The notes: generated by a model from the sequence alone, not told the origin. Counted from the stretch's first letter, positions 26,117 through 37,638 are shown. The stretch: DNA of 64,000 bases from Martinezella tropici (GCF_008370325.1 NZ_VNIP01000006.1:806001-870000); one strand, 5' to 3'. Program-made: numbers and translations.

Positions 26117-27573
26117 GCTGGTTATGGACAACTGAGGATATGATCGCCGCAATCTCGGGCCGCTCTTTCGGAGCACTCCCGGAGGGCATTACGGGCATTT
26201 CCATAGATAGTCGTTCCATTCAGCCCGGCGAGGCTTTTTTTGCGATCAAGGGCGATCGCGTCGACGGCCATGACTATGCCAATCTGGCAATGGCGAATGG
26301 CGCGGCCTTTATCGTAATCAGCGAGGGGCGTCTGCCGGCAATGGGCAGACTGACCGTACCGAAGATCGTGGTGGACGACGTGCTGGCGGCCCTTGCGCGG
26401 CTCGGCGTCGCCGCCCGTCAGCGTACACAGGCCAAGATCATCGCCGTTACAGGTTCGGTGGGCAAGACGACGACCAAGGAAATGCTGCGGCGCGCGCTGA
26501 CACCCTCCGGCAAGGTGCATGCCTCCGTCGCTTCGTTCAACAACCATTGGGGTGTCCCGCTTACTCTGGCGCGCATGCCTGAAGATACGGATTTCGGCAT
26601 TTTCGAAATCGGCATGAACCATCCCGGGGAAATTCGTCCGCTGGTCAAGATGGTGCAGCCGCATGTGGCGATCATCACCACGATTGCCCCTGCTCATCTC
26701 GGCAATTTCAACAGCATCAGCGAGATCGCAGCCGCGAAGGCGGAAATTTTCGAGGGTGTCGTGCCGGGTGGCCACGCCATTCTCAATCACGACAGCGACC
26801 AGTTCGAGATGCTGGAACGTGCAGCACTCGAGGCCGGCATCGAGCATGTGCACAGTTTCGGCCAGCACGCCAAGGCCGATGTGCGCCTTGCGGAATTCAA
26901 TGCCTCGGAAGAAAATTCGACGCTTTGGCTGACGATCGGCGGCGAGACCATGGAAGTGGCGCTCGGCGCGCCGGGCCGCCACATCGCAGAAAACGCGCTT
27001 GCCGTGCTTGGTGCGGTCATGATGGTGGAGGCCGATCTCGACGAGGCTGTCGATGCCCTGGCGGATCTGCAGCCGGAAAAGGGCCGGGGGCAGCGCCACA
27101 AGCGTGCGATCGGCAACGGCTACTTCACGCTGATCGACGAAAGCTACAACGCCAATCCCGCATCCATGCGCGCCGCCATCGCGCTGCTGGCGACGACCTC
27201 GCCGCATGCGGGGGCGGGCGGACGGCAGGGCAGGCGCATCGCCGTTCTCGGCGACATGTTGGAAATGGGGGACTATGCCCAGCGCGTGCATGCCAACCTT
27301 GCCGGACCGTTGCTGGCGGCCGGTATCGAGCATGTCTGGCTGGCGGGTCCGGAGATGGCGGCTTTAAGGGATGAGCTGCCGGAAAGTGTTCATGTCGAAT
27401 ATCGCGAGACGACGGAGGAGCTCTCGGAATTCGCGCTCAATTCAGTCGCCTCTGGCGACGTCTTGATGGTGAAATCGTCGTTGGGGCTGGGATTTGGAAA
27501 GATCGTGGCGGGCTTGCTTGACAAGTTTCCCGCATTTTCCGACACGGGCCCTCACACCCATCAGGGGCTTTAG
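26113..27573 (+). CDS. murF: UDP-MurNAc-tripeptide:D-Ala-D-Ala ligase
   Basis: MurF adds D-Ala-D-Ala to complete the pentapeptide. The 486-residue protein has ATP-binding [33 protein letters not shown] and [14 protein letters not shown], all typical. The start is read as TTG at 26113, overlapping the murE stop (TTGA), because GGAGG (26098-26102) is correctly spaced and [11 protein letters not shown] matches the family N-terminus; an ATG at 26140 would remove that region. Confidence 0.94.
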   Translation: MSWLWTTEDMIAAISGRSFGALPEGITGISIDSRSIQPGEAFFAIKGDRVDGHDYANLAMANGAAFIVISEGRLPAMGRLTVPKIVVDDVLAALARLGVAARQRTQAKIIAVTGSVGKTTTKEMLRRALTPSGKVHASVASFNNHWGVPLTLARMPEDTDFGIFEIGMNHPGEIRPLVKMVQPHVAIITTIAPAHLGNFNSISEIAAAKAEIFEGVVPGGHAILNHDSDQFEMLERAALEAGIEHVHSFGQHAKADVRLAEFNASEENSTLWLTIGGETMEVALGAPGRHIAENALAVLGAVMMVEADLDEAVDALADLQPEKGRGQRHKRAIGNGYFTLIDESYNANPASMRAAIALLATTSPHAGAGGRQGRRIAVLGDMLEMGDYAQRVHANLAGPLLAAGIEHVWLAGPEMAALRDELPESVHVEYRETTEELSEFALNSVASGDVLMVKSSLGLGFGKIVAGLLDKFPAFSDTGPHTHQGL

Positions 27574-27584
27574 AAAGGGCTCTT

Positions 27585-28706
27585 ATGCTGATCTGGCTTG
27601 CCGAACTGTCGGACCATATTCATTTTTTCAGTACTCATTTCAGATTCCTCAATCTGTTCAGATACATCACGTTCCGTACCGGCGGTGCCCTGTTCACGTC
27701 AGCGTTGATCGTCTTCCTCTTCGGGCCGCGAATCATCTCCTCGCTCCGCGTGCGCCAGGGAAAGGGGCAGCCGATCCGCGCCGATGGTCCGCAGACGCAT
27801 TTCAAGAAGGCTGGCACCCCGACAATGGGCGGGCTGATGATTCTGGCCGGCATCGTCGTCTCATCGCTGCTTTGGGCCGATCTTGCCAATGTCTATGTCG
27901 TTGCCACCCTGCTGGTGACACTCGGTTTCGGCGCGATCGGCTTTTATGACGACTATCTCAAGGTGACCAAGCAGAGTGACAAAGGCTTTTCCGGCCGCGC
28001 GCGCCTTGGCATCGAATTCGTCATCGCCGCTATTGCCGTCTACTTCATGATGACGACCGCGCTGTCCTCCGGCCCAGCAGGTTCGACCTTCGGCTCGTCT
28101 GTCGCCTTCCCCTTCTTCAAGAGCCTGCTGCTCAACCTCGGCATGTTCTTCGTGTTCTTCGGTGCATTCGTCATCGTTGCCGCCGGCAATGCCGTCAACC
28201 TGACCGATGGTCTCGACGGGCTTGCCATCGTGCCGGTCATGATCGCCGCGGCTTCCTTCGGCGTTATCGCCTATCTGGCCGGCAACTTCGTCTTTGCCGA
28301 CTATCTGGCGATCAATTTCGTGCCCGGCACGGGCGAATTGGCGGTGGTCCTCGGCGCGGTTATCGGCGCCGGCCTCGGCTTCCTCTGGTTCAATGCGCCG
28401 CCCGCCGCCATCTTCATGGGCGATACCGGTTCGCTGGCGCTTGGCGGCATGATCGGTTCGGTCGCCGTCGCCACCAAGCACGAGATCGTCATGGCGATCA
28501 TCGGCGGTCTTTTCGTGCTGGAAGCGCTTTCCGTCATCATTCAGGTCGGCTTTTTCAAGATGACCAAGCGCCGTGTCTTCCTCATGGCGCCGATCCATCA
28601 TCACTTCGAAAAGAAGGGCTGGACGGAAAGCCAGGTCGTCGTGCGTTTCTGGATCGTTGCGGTCATCCTGGCGATGATCGGCCTGTCCACCTTGAAGCTG
28701 CGGTGA
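27585..28706 (+). CDS. mraY: Phospho-MurNAc-pentapeptide transferase MraY
   Basis: MraY transfers phospho-MurNAc-pentapeptide to undecaprenyl phosphate to make lipid I. The 373-residue polytopic membrane protein has about ten helices and the conserved cytoplasmic segments [18 protein letters not shown] (Asp-Asp metal/lipid site), [10 protein letters not shown] and [15 protein letters not shown]. The usual length is about 360. It starts 11 bases after murF, with AAAGGG upstream. Confidence 0.96.
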   Translation: MLIWLAELSDHIHFFSTHFRFLNLFRYITFRTGGALFTSALIVFLFGPRIISSLRVRQGKGQPIRADGPQTHFKKAGTPTMGGLMILAGIVVSSLLWADLANVYVVATLLVTLGFGAIGFYDDYLKVTKQSDKGFSGRARLGIEFVIAAIAVYFMMTTALSSGPAGSTFGSSVAFPFFKSLLLNLGMFFVFFGAFVIVAAGNAVNLTDGLDGLAIVPVMIAAASFGVIAYLAGNFVFADYLAINFVPGTGELAVVLGAVIGAGLGFLWFNAPPAAIFMGDTGSLALGGMIGSVAVATKHEIVMAIIGGLFVLEALSVIIQVGFFKMTKRRVFLMAPIHHHFEKKGWTESQVVVRFWIVAVILAMIGLSTLKLR

Positions 28707-28713
28707 GGCATCG

Positions 28714-30126
28714 ATGATCCCTGTCACCACGCTGAACGGAAAGAAGGTTGCTCTCTTCGGCCTTGGCGGCTCGGGGTTCGCCACGGCGCGTGCGCTCGTC
28801 GCCGGTGGCGCCGAGGTCACGGCCTGGGATGACAATCCGGACAGCGTGGCCAAGGCGGCAGCGGATGGGATAGCGGTTGCCGATCTCAGGACGATCGACT
28901 GGAACAGCCAGTCCGTCTTCGTGCTGTCGCCCGGCGTGCCGCTGACGCATCCGAAGCCCCATTGGACGGTCGATCTCGCTCATGCCGCCGGTGTCGAGAT
29001 CATCGGTGATGTCGAGCTTTTCGTTAGGGAGCGGCGGGCACATGCCCCGGATTGCCCCTTCATCGCCATTACCGGCACGAACGGCAAATCGACGACGACG
29101 GCGCTGATCGCCCATATTCTGCAGTCGAGCGGGCGCGACACGCAGCTCGGCGGCAATATCGGGACAGCCGTGCTGACCCTCGATCCGCCGAAGGCCGGCC
29201 GCTTCTATGTGGTCGAATGCTCTTCCTACCAGATCGATCTGGCGCCGACGCTCAATCCTTCCGCCGGCATTCTGCTGAACCTGACGCCCGATCATCTCGA
29301 TCGGCACGGCACGATGCAGCACTATGCCGACATCAAGGAGCGGCTGGTCGCGGGCAGCGATGTTGCCGTTGTCGGCATCGACGACAGTCATTCCTCCTTG
29401 ATTGCCGATCGCATCGAAAGGGCGGGCGGCAATGTGATGCGGATTTCGCGCCGGCATGCGTTGGCAAGCGGCCTCTATGCCGAAGGCAGCCATATCATGC
29501 AGGCATCGAGCGGTGCGGCAAGCGAGATCGCCGATCTCGACGGCATCCAGACCTTGCGCGGCGGCCATAATGCACAGAACGCCGCGGCGGCAATCGCCGC
29601 CTGTCTTGCCGTCGGCGTTTCCGCCGAAGAAATTCGGGCTGGGTTGAAATCTTTCCCCGGCCTCAAACATCGCATGCAGCCGGTCGGAAGGCGCGGCCGA
29701 GTGGTCTTCGTCAACGATTCCAAGGCGACCAATGCCGATGCGGCGGCACCCGCGCTTTCGAGCTACGAGAATATTTACTGGATTGCCGGCGGCCTGCCGA
29801 AAGAAGGTGGGATCACGACGCTTGCGCCGCTCTTTCCGCGCATAGCCAAGGCCTATCTGATCGGCGAGGCTGCGCCTGCCTTTGCCGCAACGCTCGGGGA
29901 GCAGGTGCCCTACGAAATTTCCGGTACGCTGGAGCGGGCCGTCGCGCATGCGGCAGCCGATGCGGACAAGGACGAACATACGTCCGCGGCGGTGATGTTG
30001 TCACCGGCTTGCGCAAGTTTCGATCAGTATAAGAATTTCGAGGTCAGGGGCGACGCCTTCGTCAGCCATGTGGCTGCGATCGAGGGTGTCACCATGCTGA
30101 TCGGTTCAGCAGCTGGAGGCAAATGA
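28714..30126 (+). CDS. murD: UDP-MurNAc-L-Ala:D-Glu ligase MurD
   Basis: MurD adds D-glutamate to UDP-MurNAc-L-Ala. The 470-residue Mur ligase has a Rossmann N-terminal domain ([17 protein letters not shown]), ATP-binding [34 protein letters not shown] and [11 protein letters not shown]. It follows mraY by seven bases and precedes ftsW by one base. Confidence 0.95.
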   Translation: MIPVTTLNGKKVALFGLGGSGFATARALVAGGAEVTAWDDNPDSVAKAAADGIAVADLRTIDWNSQSVFVLSPGVPLTHPKPHWTVDLAHAAGVEIIGDVELFVRERRAHAPDCPFIAITGTNGKSTTTALIAHILQSSGRDTQLGGNIGTAVLTLDPPKAGRFYVVECSSYQIDLAPTLNPSAGILLNLTPDHLDRHGTMQHYADIKERLVAGSDVAVVGIDDSHSSLIADRIERAGGNVMRISRRHALASGLYAEGSHIMQASSGAASEIADLDGIQTLRGGHNAQNAAAAIAACLAVGVSAEEIRAGLKSFPGLKHRMQPVGRRGRVVFVNDSKATNADAAAPALSSYENIYWIAGGLPKEGGITTLAPLFPRIAKAYLIGEAAPAFAATLGEQVPYEISGTLERAVAHAAADADKDEHTSAAVMLSPACASFDQYKNFEVRGDAFVSHVAAIEGVTMLIGSAAGGK

Positions 30127-30127
30127 T

Positions 30128-31282
30128 ATGGTAAGCCGCGTTGAACGTGGGGCCTTGGCCGAGTGGTTCTGGACCATCGACCGCGTGTTTCTCGCCCTTT
30201 TCATTTTGTTGATCGGCATCGGCTTCATGCTTTCCTTCGCGGCCTCGCCCGCGGTGGCGGAGCGTATCGGGCTTGAGCCGTTCCACTTCGTCAAACGCCA
30301 CGCCCTGTTCCTCGTTCCGGCGATCGCGGCGATGATCGGCATTTCCTTCATGACGCCCCGACAGGTCAGGCGCACGGCGGTCATCCTGCTGATCGTTTCG
30401 CTGGCGATGATGCTTTTCGCGCTCTTCTTCGGCATCGAGGTCAAGGGCTCGCGTCGCTGGGTCAATATCGCGGCCCTGTCGATCCAGCCATCCGAATTCA
30501 TGAAGCCGGCTTTCGTCGTGGTCTGCGCCTGGCTGTTTTCCGAACATGCGCGCCAGCCGGAAATCCCGGGCAATCTCTTCGCCATCATCCTGTTCGGCAT
30601 AGTCGTCGCATTGCTCGTCGCCCAGCCGGACCTTGGCCAGACCATCCTGACGACGGCCGTCTGGGGCGGCATGTTCTTCATGGCGGGCATGCCCTGGCTG
30701 TGGATCATCGTGCTCGGCGGCCTTGGCGCCGGCGGTTTCGTCGCGGCCTATTACGTCTTCGATCACGTGGCGCAACGCGTGAACAAGTTCATGACGGGTG
30801 AGGGCGATACTTTCCAGGTCGATACCGCCAAGGAAGCGATCGTTCACGGCAACTGGTTCGGCGTCGGCCCCGGCGAAGGCATCGTCAAACGCATCATTCC
30901 GGATGCCCATACCGACTTCATCTTCTCGGTGGCTGCCGAAGAATTCGGTGTCATTTTCTGCATGGTGCTTGTCCTCATCTTCGCGGTTCTGGTGCTGCGC
31001 GGCCTGTCGCACGCCTATAAGGAAAAGAACGATTTCAATCGTTTCGCCGTTGCCGGCCTCGTGCTGCAGATCGGCATTCAGTCGATCATCAATATCGGCG
31101 TGAACCTGCAGCTCCTGCCGGCCAAGGGCATGACGCTGCCGCTGATCTCCTACGGCGGTTCGTCGATGACAGCGATCTGCGTGACGGCAGGCTTCATCCT
31201 GGCGCTGACGCGTCATAGGCCGGAAAAGCGCGCGCAGGATCGCACCTTGTTCCGCGTGACGCACGGACTGCCGGCGGAGTGA
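30128..31282 (+). CDS. ftsW: Septal peptidoglycan glycosyltransferase FtsW (SEDS)
   Basis: FtsW polymerises lipid II at the septum with FtsI. The 384-residue protein has about ten membrane helices and SEDS landmarks: GSRRWVN, IQPSEFMK, AQPDLGQT, the large loop with GNWFGVGPGEG and HTDFIFSVAAEEFG, and LPLISYGGSSM near the C-terminus. The ATG at 30128 is one base after the murD stop, with GGAGG in the murD end region. A 181-base gap then separates it from murG. Confidence 0.95.
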   Translation: MVSRVERGALAEWFWTIDRVFLALFILLIGIGFMLSFAASPAVAERIGLEPFHFVKRHALFLVPAIAAMIGISFMTPRQVRRTAVILLIVSLAMMLFALFFGIEVKGSRRWVNIAALSIQPSEFMKPAFVVVCAWLFSEHARQPEIPGNLFAIILFGIVVALLVAQPDLGQTILTTAVWGGMFFMAGMPWLWIIVLGGLGAGGFVAAYYVFDHVAQRVNKFMTGEGDTFQVDTAKEAIVHGNWFGVGPGEGIVKRIIPDAHTDFIFSVAAEEFGVIFCMVLVLIFAVLVLRGLSHAYKEKNDFNRFAVAGLVLQIGIQSIINIGVNLQLLPAKGMTLPLISYGGSSMTAICVTAGFILALTRHRPEKRAQDRTLFRVTHGLPAE

Positions 31283-31463
31283 TCGTCTTGGGACTATCTG
31301 CCATTTGCTCTCGATATCTCCTGCCTACTCCTCATTCTCCGGTCGCTTTTCAGGGAGCAGCGGTCTATGAGGGGGGCTTGGCCCGCGTCGATGACGCGGC
31401 CGTGGCGGCTTCCTATATTAGGGAGATGCCCCGAGTAATGGGGTGTTCGCGGGAGCGAAAATT

Positions 31464-32585
31464 ATGAGTAAAGGCATTGTCCTTCTAGCCGCCGGCGGAA
31501 CCGGCGGCCACGTATTTCCGGCCGAGGCGCTGGCCTATAAATTGAAGGAGCGCGGCTATTCCGTGCACCTCGTCACCGACAGCCGCGCCGAACGCTATGC
31601 CGGCAAGTTTCCTGCCGACGAGATCCATGTCGTACCCTCGGCGACGATCGGTTCGAAGAACCCGCTGAAGGTTGCAAACGCGCTTTGGACGCTGTGGACC
31701 GGTATGCGCGCGGCGCGCAAGCTGATCCAGAGACTGAAGCCCGTCTGCGTCGTCGGCTTCGGTGGCTATCCGACAGTTCCGCCGCTTCTTGCCGCCACGC
31801 GCATGGGCGTGCCGTCCATGCTGCATGAGCAGAATGCTGTCATGGGCCGCGCCAACAAGATGCTGGCGACGCGCGTGCGCGCCATTGCGGGCGGCTTTCT
31901 CACGGACAACGGCGCATTTGCCGAGAAGACAGTCACGACGGGAAACCCCGTGCGCCCGGCCGTCATCGAGGCTTCGAAGCGTCCCTATGTGCCGTCGGGA
32001 CCGGACGATCCGTTCAATCTGGTCGTCTTCGGCGGCAGCCAGGGCGCGCAGTATTTCTCGAAGGCGGTGCCTACGGCAATCAGCCTGCTTGAGGAGCCGC
32101 TGCGCAAGCGCCTGCGGATCACGCAGCAAGTGCGCCCCGAGGATATGGAGACGGTCAACAGCTGCACGAGAAAGCTTGACATGGGCGCCGATGTCGCGCC
32201 GTTCTTCACCGATATGGCCGAGCGCATCGGCGCTGCGCATCTGGTTCTCTGCCGCTCAGGTGCCTCCACGGTCTCCGAGCTCGCAGTCATCGGCCGCCCG
32301 GCGATCCTGGTTCCCTATCCGCATGCGCTCGATCACGATCAGGCAGCCAATGCGGCTGCGCTGGCGGCAACCGGCGGCGTCAAGGTGATCGCGCAATCGG
32401 AGCTCACGCCGGAAAAGCTTTCCACCATCCTGCGCGGCGCCATGACCATGCCGGAAAAGCTCGCAAAGATGGCAGCATCAGCCAAGCAGGCGGGCAAGCC
32501 GGATGCGGCAAACTTGCTTGCCGACATGGTTGAGGCTATTGCCGCGGGACGTTCAATTCAGCAATTCAAGGGGGCAGGCGCATGA
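31464..32585 (+). CDS. murG: Undecaprenyldiphospho-MurNAc-pentapeptide GlcNAc transferase MurG
   Basis: MurG adds GlcNAc to lipid I to form lipid II on the inner membrane face. The 373-residue GT28 enzyme has the N-terminal [18 protein letters not shown] loop, [39 protein letters not shown] and [23 protein letters not shown]. The start is the ATG at 31464 with GGGAG at the right spacing; an upstream ATG at 31443 (MFAGAKIM) lies before that site. The stop overlaps murC (ATGA). Confidence 0.95.
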   Translation: MSKGIVLLAAGGTGGHVFPAEALAYKLKERGYSVHLVTDSRAERYAGKFPADEIHVVPSATIGSKNPLKVANALWTLWTGMRAARKLIQRLKPVCVVGFGGYPTVPPLLAATRMGVPSMLHEQNAVMGRANKMLATRVRAIAGGFLTDNGAFAEKTVTTGNPVRPAVIEASKRPYVPSGPDDPFNLVVFGGSQGAQYFSKAVPTAISLLEEPLRKRLRITQQVRPEDMETVNSCTRKLDMGADVAPFFTDMAERIGAAHLVLCRSGASTVSELAVIGRPAILVPYPHALDHDQAANAAALAATGGVKVIAQSELTPEKLSTILRGAMTMPEKLAKMAASAKQAGKPDAANLLADMVEAIAAGRSIQQFKGAGA

Positions 32586-33997
32586 AGCTGCCGAAGGCAA
32601 TCGGCCTTGTGCATTTTATCGGTATAGGCGGTATCGGAATGAGCGGTATTGCCGAGGTGTTGCATAACCTCGGCCATCGCGTTCAGGGTTCCGATCAATC
32701 GGAAAGCGCCAACGTGCAGCGGCTGCGCGACAAGGGCATTCCGGTCCATATCGGCCACAAGGCGGAAAACCTCGGCGATGCCGAAGTCGTTGTTGTCTCC
32801 ACGGCGATCAAGAAGAGCAATCCCGAGCTCGCCGCCGCGCGCGAAAAGCTGCTGCCGGTGGTGCGCCGCGCCGAAATGCTGGCCGAATTGATGCGCTTCC
32901 GCAACGCCATCGCCATTGGCGGCACGCACGGAAAGACCACGACGACGTCTCTCGTGGCGACGCTGCTCGAAGCCGGCGGACTTGATCCGACGGTCATCAA
33001 CGGCGGCATCATCAATGCCTACGGTACGAATGCGCGCATGGGCGCCGGCGAGTGGATGGTGGTCGAGGCCGACGAATCGGACGGTACCTTCCTGAAGCTG
33101 CCGGCCGATGTTGCCGTCGTCACGAATATCGATCCGGAGCATCTCGATCACTACGGCAATTTCGATGCCGTCCGTGCCGCCTTCCGGCAGTTCGTCGAGA
33201 ATGTGCCGTTCTACGGTTTCGGCGTCATGTGCATCGATCATCCGGAGGTGCAGTCGCTGGTCGGGCGCATCGAGGACCGCAAGGTCATCACCTATGGCGA
33301 AAACCCGCAGGCGGACGTGCGTTTCTCGAATGTGCGCATCGACGGCACGCGCTCGGTGTTCGACGTCGAAATCCGCAGGCGCCGCACGGGCAAGGTGATC
33401 CAGATCAAGGATCTCGTCATGCCGATGCCGGGCCGTCACAATATCTCCAACGCGACGGCGGCCGTTGCCGTTGCTAACCGTCTGGGGATCTCCAGCGAGG
33501 CGATCGCCAAGGGGCTGGCGTCTTTCGGCGGCGTCAAGCGCCGCTTCACGCTCACTGGCGAATGGAACGGCGTGAAGATCTTCGACGATTACGGTCACCA
33601 CCCCGTCGAGATCAAGGCAGTGCTGAAAGCCGCGCGCGAAGCCTGCAGCGGCCGCATCATCGCCGTTCATCAACCGCATCGCTATACGCGTCTGTCGAGC
33701 CTCTTCGAAGAGTTCGCCGCCTGCTTCAACGATGCCGACAGCATTTTCCTGGCGCCCGTCTATGCGGCTGGCGAGGATCCCATCGAAGGTACTGATTCGC
33801 AGACACTGGTTTCGCGCATCAAGGCTAGCGGCCATCGCGATGCGCGCTATCTGCCATCGCAGGAAGATCTTGCCGCCATGGTTGCAGAGATTGCGCAACC
33901 GGGTGATTTTGTGGTTTTGTTGGGGGCTGGCAGCATCACATATTGGGCAGCGTCATTGCCAAAGGAATTGGAAGGCCTCTCGGGTAAGTCCGCATGA
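32582..33997 (+). CDS. murC: UDP-MurNAc:L-alanine ligase MurC
   Basis: MurC adds L-Ala to UDP-MurNAc, the first stem-peptide step. The 471-residue Mur ligase has [49 protein letters not shown] and [10 protein letters not shown]. Both ends overlap neighbours by four bases, so murG-murC-murB are coupled. This is consistent with a rate-limiting cytoplasmic step made in step with murB. Confidence 0.96.
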   Translation: MKLPKAIGLVHFIGIGGIGMSGIAEVLHNLGHRVQGSDQSESANVQRLRDKGIPVHIGHKAENLGDAEVVVVSTAIKKSNPELAAAREKLLPVVRRAEMLAELMRFRNAIAIGGTHGKTTTTSLVATLLEAGGLDPTVINGGIINAYGTNARMGAGEWMVVEADESDGTFLKLPADVAVVTNIDPEHLDHYGNFDAVRAAFRQFVENVPFYGFGVMCIDHPEVQSLVGRIEDRKVITYGENPQADVRFSNVRIDGTRSVFDVEIRRRRTGKVIQIKDLVMPMPGRHNISNATAAVAVANRLGISSEAIAKGLASFGGVKRRFTLTGEWNGVKIFDDYGHHPVEIKAVLKAAREACSGRIIAVHQPHRYTRLSSLFEEFAACFNDADSIFLAPVYAAGEDPIEGTDSQTLVSRIKASGHRDARYLPSQEDLAAMVAEIAQPGDFVVLLGAGSITYWAASLPKELEGLSGKSA

Positions 33998-34968
33998 AAC
34001 AGGTAAATGGGGAAAAGCTTCTCGCGTCGCTCGGCGACAGTGTAAAGAACATCAGGGGCCGGCTGACGCCGGACGCGCCGATGGATCGTGTTACGTGGTT
34101 CCGCGCCGGCGGACTGGCGGAACTGATGTTCCAGCCGCATGACACGGACGATCTCGTCGCCTTCCTGAAGATATTGCCGGAAGACGTACCGCTGACGGTC
34201 GTCGGCGTGGGCTCGAATATATTGGTGCGCGACGGCGGCATTCCGGGCGTCGTCCTCAGGCTTTCGGCCAAGGGCTTCGGCTCCGTCGAGCTTGCCGGCG
34301 AAAATCGCATCCTGGCAGGCGCCATTTGCCCCGACAAGCATGTCGCGGCCATGGCGATGGACAACAGCATCGGTGGTTTTCATTTCTACTACGGCATTCC
34401 GGGCAGCATCGGTGGTGCCGCGCGGATGAATGCTGGCGCCAATGGCGCCGAAACGTGCGAACGCGTCGTCGAAGTGCATGCGATCGACCGCAAGGGCGAC
34501 AAGCATGTGCTAAGCAATGCCGAGATGGGCTACAGCTACCGGCATTCGGATGCGCCGGAAGACCTGATCTTCACGCATGTCCTTTTCGAGGGTTATCCGG
34601 AAGATCGCGCCAAGATTCGCGCTGAGATGGATGCCGTGCGCGCCCATCGCGAAACCGTGCAGCCGATTCGGGAAAAGACCGGCGGTTCGACCTTCAAGAA
34701 TCCGGAAGGTCATTCCGCCTGGAAACTGATCGACGAGGCGGGCTGCCGCGGTCTCGTCATTGGTGGCGCGCAAATGTCGTCGCTGCATTGCAACTTCATG
34801 ATCAACATGGAGCAGGCAACAGGCTACGATCTGGAATATCTCGGCGAGCAGGTGCGCCGCGAAGTTTTCGAGAAATCCGGCATCAAACTGGAGTGGGAAA
34901 TCAAGCGTCTCGGCTACTTCATGCCCGGCCGGGAGGTTCGCCCGTTCCAAGGTGTCACGACAGAGTAG
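33994..34968 (+). CDS. murB: UDP-N-acetylenolpyruvoylglucosamine reductase MurB
   Basis: MurB reduces UDP-GlcNAc-enolpyruvate to UDP-MurNAc with FAD and NADPH. The 324-residue protein has [44 protein letters not shown] (FAD-binding PP-loop) and [19 protein letters not shown]. It lacks the extra C-terminal region of E. coli type I enzymes, so it is type II-like. It is last in this half of the cluster and is followed by a strong terminator. Confidence 0.95.
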   Translation: MKQVNGEKLLASLGDSVKNIRGRLTPDAPMDRVTWFRAGGLAELMFQPHDTDDLVAFLKILPEDVPLTVVGVGSNILVRDGGIPGVVLRLSAKGFGSVELAGENRILAGAICPDKHVAAMAMDNSIGGFHFYYGIPGSIGGAARMNAGANGAETCERVVEVHAIDRKGDKHVLSNAEMGYSYRHSDAPEDLIFTHVLFEGYPEDRAKIRAEMDAVRAHRETVQPIREKTGGSTFKNPEGHSAWKLIDEAGCRGLVIGGAQMSSLHCNFMINMEQATGYDLEYLGEQVRREVFEKSGIKLEWEIKRLGYFMPGREVRPFQGVTTE

Positions 34969-35011
34969 GCTTGCGCTGCCAATCGGCTTAAACTTCAGAC
35001 AATGATTCAAC

Positions 35012-35044
35012 AAAAAAGGCCGGGTTTTCACCCGGCCTTTTCAA
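35012..35044. terminator. Bidirectional terminator between murB and the MFS gene
   Basis: AAAGGCCGGG (35015-35024) and CCCGGCCTTT (35031-35040) form a 10-bp stem, with T-runs on both strands (TTTTT after, AAAAAA before). It ends murB rightward and the MHS transporter leftward. Confidence 0.9.
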
Positions 35045-35062
35045 TTGGTTATCGTGAAGTCC

Positions 35063-36394
35063 TCAGATTTCGTCGTTGCCCGAGAGCAGGATGCCGATCA
35101 GCGAGAGCAGCGCGGCGGCCGCCAGATAGTAACCGACATAGACCAGGCCATAGGTCGTCGCGAGCCATGTGGCGATGTAGGGAGCCAGCGACGCGCCGAC
35201 GATGCCGCCGAGATTGAAGGTCATCGAGGCGCCGGTGTAGCGCACGGTGGTCGGGAAGGGTGCCGCCAGCGCGGCGCCGATCGGACCGTAGGTGAAGCCC
35301 ATCAGCGCAAGACCGATGATCGAGCAGGCGAAGGCGCCTGAAAGGCCGGCCGTCAGCAGCGACGAGTAGAACAGGCCGAAGATGAAAATGCCGATCGTCG
35401 TCAGGATCAGAACCAGCCGGCGCGAATAGCGATCCGACAATAGGCCGGAGATCGGGATCATCAGGCCGAAGAAGACCACACCCGCGAGCTGGACGACGAG
35501 GAACTGGCCTTGCGAGTAGCCGAGACCGGCCGGCAGCGGACCGTTGCCCGGGGGGCGAGTGCCCCAGCTCAGCGTAAATGCCGTCATCAGATAGAACAGC
35601 ACGAAGGTCGCCACCGCGATGATGGTGCCGAGAATGAGGCTGCGAAAATGCGAACGGAAGATGACCGCGATCGGAACGGAAACGCGTTCTTCCTTTTCAA
35701 TGGCGCGCTGGAATTCCGGGGTTTCCGTGATCTTCAGACGGACATAGAGGCCGACGGCGACCAGAACGATGCTGATCAGGAAGGGAACGCGCCAGCCATA
35801 GTTGAGAAAATCCGCATCGGCCATGGTTTCGCGCAGGATGAGGAAAAGGCCGGCCGACAGGATGAAGCCGATGGGTGCGCCGAGTTGCGGGAACATGGCG
35901 TACCAGCTGCGCTTGCCTTCAGGCGCGTTTTCCGTCGCCAGCAGCACCGCGCCGCCCCATTCGCCGCCGAGACCGAGACCCTGGCCGAGGCGGCAAAGTG
36001 CCAGCAGCACGGGTGCGAGAACGCCGATCGACTCATAGGTCGGCAGCATGCCGATCACGACCGTGGAGAGGCCCATGGTCATCAGAGCCGCAACCAGCGT
36101 CGCCTTGCGGCCGATCCGGTCGCCGAAATGGCCGAAGATCATCGCGCCGATCGGACGCGCGAAGAAGGCGATGGAGAAGGTCGCGAAGGACTGCAGCGTT
36201 GCCGAGGTCGGATCGCTTGCCGGAAAGAACAGCTTCGGGAAGACGATAACCGCCGCCGTTGCATAAACATAGAAATCGAAAAATTCGATCGTTGTGCCGA
36301 TAAGGCTCGCGATCAGAACACGTGCCGGGGAATTCGCAACAGCATTGTTCGATGACGAGGGGGTCGGCGATAAAGGAGATATCGCGTCAGTCAT
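35063..36394 (-). CDS. MFS transporter, MHS (metabolite:H+ symporter) subfamily
   Basis: A 443-residue inner-membrane protein with 12 predicted helices. Hallmarks are GTTIEFFDFYVYA in the first helix, RPIGAMIFGHFGDRIGRK between helices 2 and 3, CRLGQGLGLGGEWGGAVLL, and YLMTAFTLSW. The MHS group carries dicarboxylates, shikimate, proline or betaine; which one cannot be read. It opposes the dcw genes and, with aqpZ, separates murB from ddlB. The ATG at 36394 has GGTGGGA upstream. Confidence 0.88.
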   Translation of the reverse strand: MTDAISPLSPTPSSSNNAVANSPARVLIASLIGTTIEFFDFYVYATAAVIVFPKLFFPASDPTSATLQSFATFSIAFFARPIGAMIFGHFGDRIGRKATLVAALMTMGLSTVVIGMLPTYESIGVLAPVLLALCRLGQGLGLGGEWGGAVLLATENAPEGKRSWYAMFPQLGAPIGFILSAGLFLILRETMADADFLNYGWRVPFLISIVLVAVGLYVRLKITETPEFQRAIEKEERVSVPIAVIFRSHFRSLILGTIIAVATFVLFYLMTAFTLSWGTRPPGNGPLPAGLGYSQGQFLVVQLAGVVFFGLMIPISGLLSDRYSRRLVLILTTIGIFIFGLFYSSLLTAGLSGAFACSIIGLALMGFTYGPIGAALAAPFPTTVRYTGASMTFNLGGIVGASLAPYIATWLATTYGLVYVGYYLAAAALLSLIGILLSGNDEI

Positions 36395-36651
36395 AATCCC
36401 ACCAATTTAGAGGATGCTAAGGTTTCCTTATTAGGTAAGGCGTGTCCTTAGCGTAATTTTTGTTCAGCGCAAACGTCAAATGCGCAAGAAATCAGCGGTT
36501 GTGTGCTACTATTTAGCCGCAATTGTTGATTCGCAAACAATTGGGCGAACGTTTGCCGTTAAGTGGGCGTGCTTTGGGCGAGTCCTTACCCGGAGTTTTT
36601 TTCATAGGTGGCCGATTTTCGCTTTGGTTGAGGGCAAAGGAGAAGGGTTTC

Positions 36652-37338
36652 ATGCAGAAAAAACTCATCGCTGAGTTTCTTGGGACGTTTTGGCTCGTAT
36701 TTGGTGGCTGCGGCAGCGCAATCTTCGCGGCGGCATTTCCGAGCCTCGGTATCGGTTTTCTGGGTGTTGCTTTTGCGTTCGGTCTGACCGTGCTGACGAT
36801 GGCCTATGCGGTCGGCGGTATTTCAGGCGGGCATTTCAACCCAGCCGTCTCGGTGGGTTTGACGGTGGCTGGCCGCTTTCCGGGCGGGCAGCTCATTCCT
36901 TATATCGTCGCGCAGGTTGTCGGTGCCATCGTGGCTGCTGCCGTGCTTTACCTGATCGCCAGCGGCAAGGCCGATTTCCAACTCGGTAGTTTTGCGGCGA
37001 ATGGTTATGGCGAACATTCGCCGGGCGGCTATTCGTTGGTCTCGGCATTGGTGGCCGAGATCGTGCTGACCTTGTTTTTCCTCGTCGTGATTCTGGGCTC
37101 GACGAGCAACAAGGTGCCGGCCGGCTTCGCGCCGATCGCCATAGGCCTGACGCTGACGCTGATCCACCTGATTTCGATCCCGATCACCAATACGTCGGTC
37201 AATCCGGCCCGTTCGACGGGCCAGGCACTGTTCGTCGGCGGCTGGGCCCTACAGCAGCTTTGGCTGTTCTGGGTCGCTCCCATCGTCGGCGGCGCATTGG
37301 GCGGACTCGTCTGGAAACTGGTCGACGACAGCGAGTGA
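36652..37338 (+). CDS. aqpZ: Aquaporin Z
   Basis: A 228-residue water channel with six helices and the two half-helices bearing [12 protein letters not shown] and NPARSTGQA. The AqpZ-type residues are present (Arg after the second NPA, long [17 protein letters not shown] loop), favouring water rather than glycerol. The start at ATG 36652 has AAGGAGAAGGG upstream. The frame continues upstream to 36523 without a better start. It stands alone and ends at a terminator. Confidence 0.92.
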   Translation: MQKKLIAEFLGTFWLVFGGCGSAIFAAAFPSLGIGFLGVAFAFGLTVLTMAYAVGGISGGHFNPAVSVGLTVAGRFPGGQLIPYIVAQVVGAIVAAAVLYLIASGKADFQLGSFAANGYGEHSPGGYSLVSALVAEIVLTLFFLVVILGSTSNKVPAGFAPIAIGLTLTLIHLISIPITNTSVNPARSTGQALFVGGWALQQLWLFWVAPIVGGALGGLVWKLVDDSE

Positions 37339-37363
37339 AATCGAAGCAATTTTAATACCTTCA

Positions 37364-37399
37364 GGCCCGCATCGGGACGCCCGATGCGGGCCTCTTTGT
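37364..37399 (+). terminator. Rho-independent terminator after aqpZ
   Basis: GGCCCGCATCGGG (37364-37376) and CCCGATGCGGGCC (37380-37392) form a perfect 13-bp stem with a 3-base loop, followed by TCTTTGTTT. Confidence 0.93.
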
Positions 37400-37522
37400 T
37401 TAAAAAATCTAAATGTAGCGATTTCAAAAGTAGCAACTCTCTGATTCTAATGGCAGAATTCTTTGGGTCGGTTTGATTCGAGCCATTCGATCATCGGCGG
37501 AGCGGCCGAAAGTTAACGAAAG

Positions 37523-37538
37523 TAAACGCTTCATTAAC
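37523..37538 (+). promoter_or_regulatory. CtrA-like site upstream of ddlB-ftsQAZ
   Basis: TAAA-N7-TTAAC differs by one base from TTAA-N7-TTAAC, the CtrA consensus. It lies about 100 bases before ddlB, after the aqpZ terminator, so it is placed for a promoter of the ddlB-ftsQ-ftsA group. In Caulobacter CtrA acts on ftsQA. Here it is only a pattern match. Confidence 0.35.
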
Positions 37539-37638
37539 CTTAATGTCGTTCTAATCATCCTATTGAAAGCGGGGCGAGAATCGCTGTTAGGCGAGGCCCG
37601 GCAAACGCAGAGCAGAGACCGTGAAGTCGGGGGTATTG

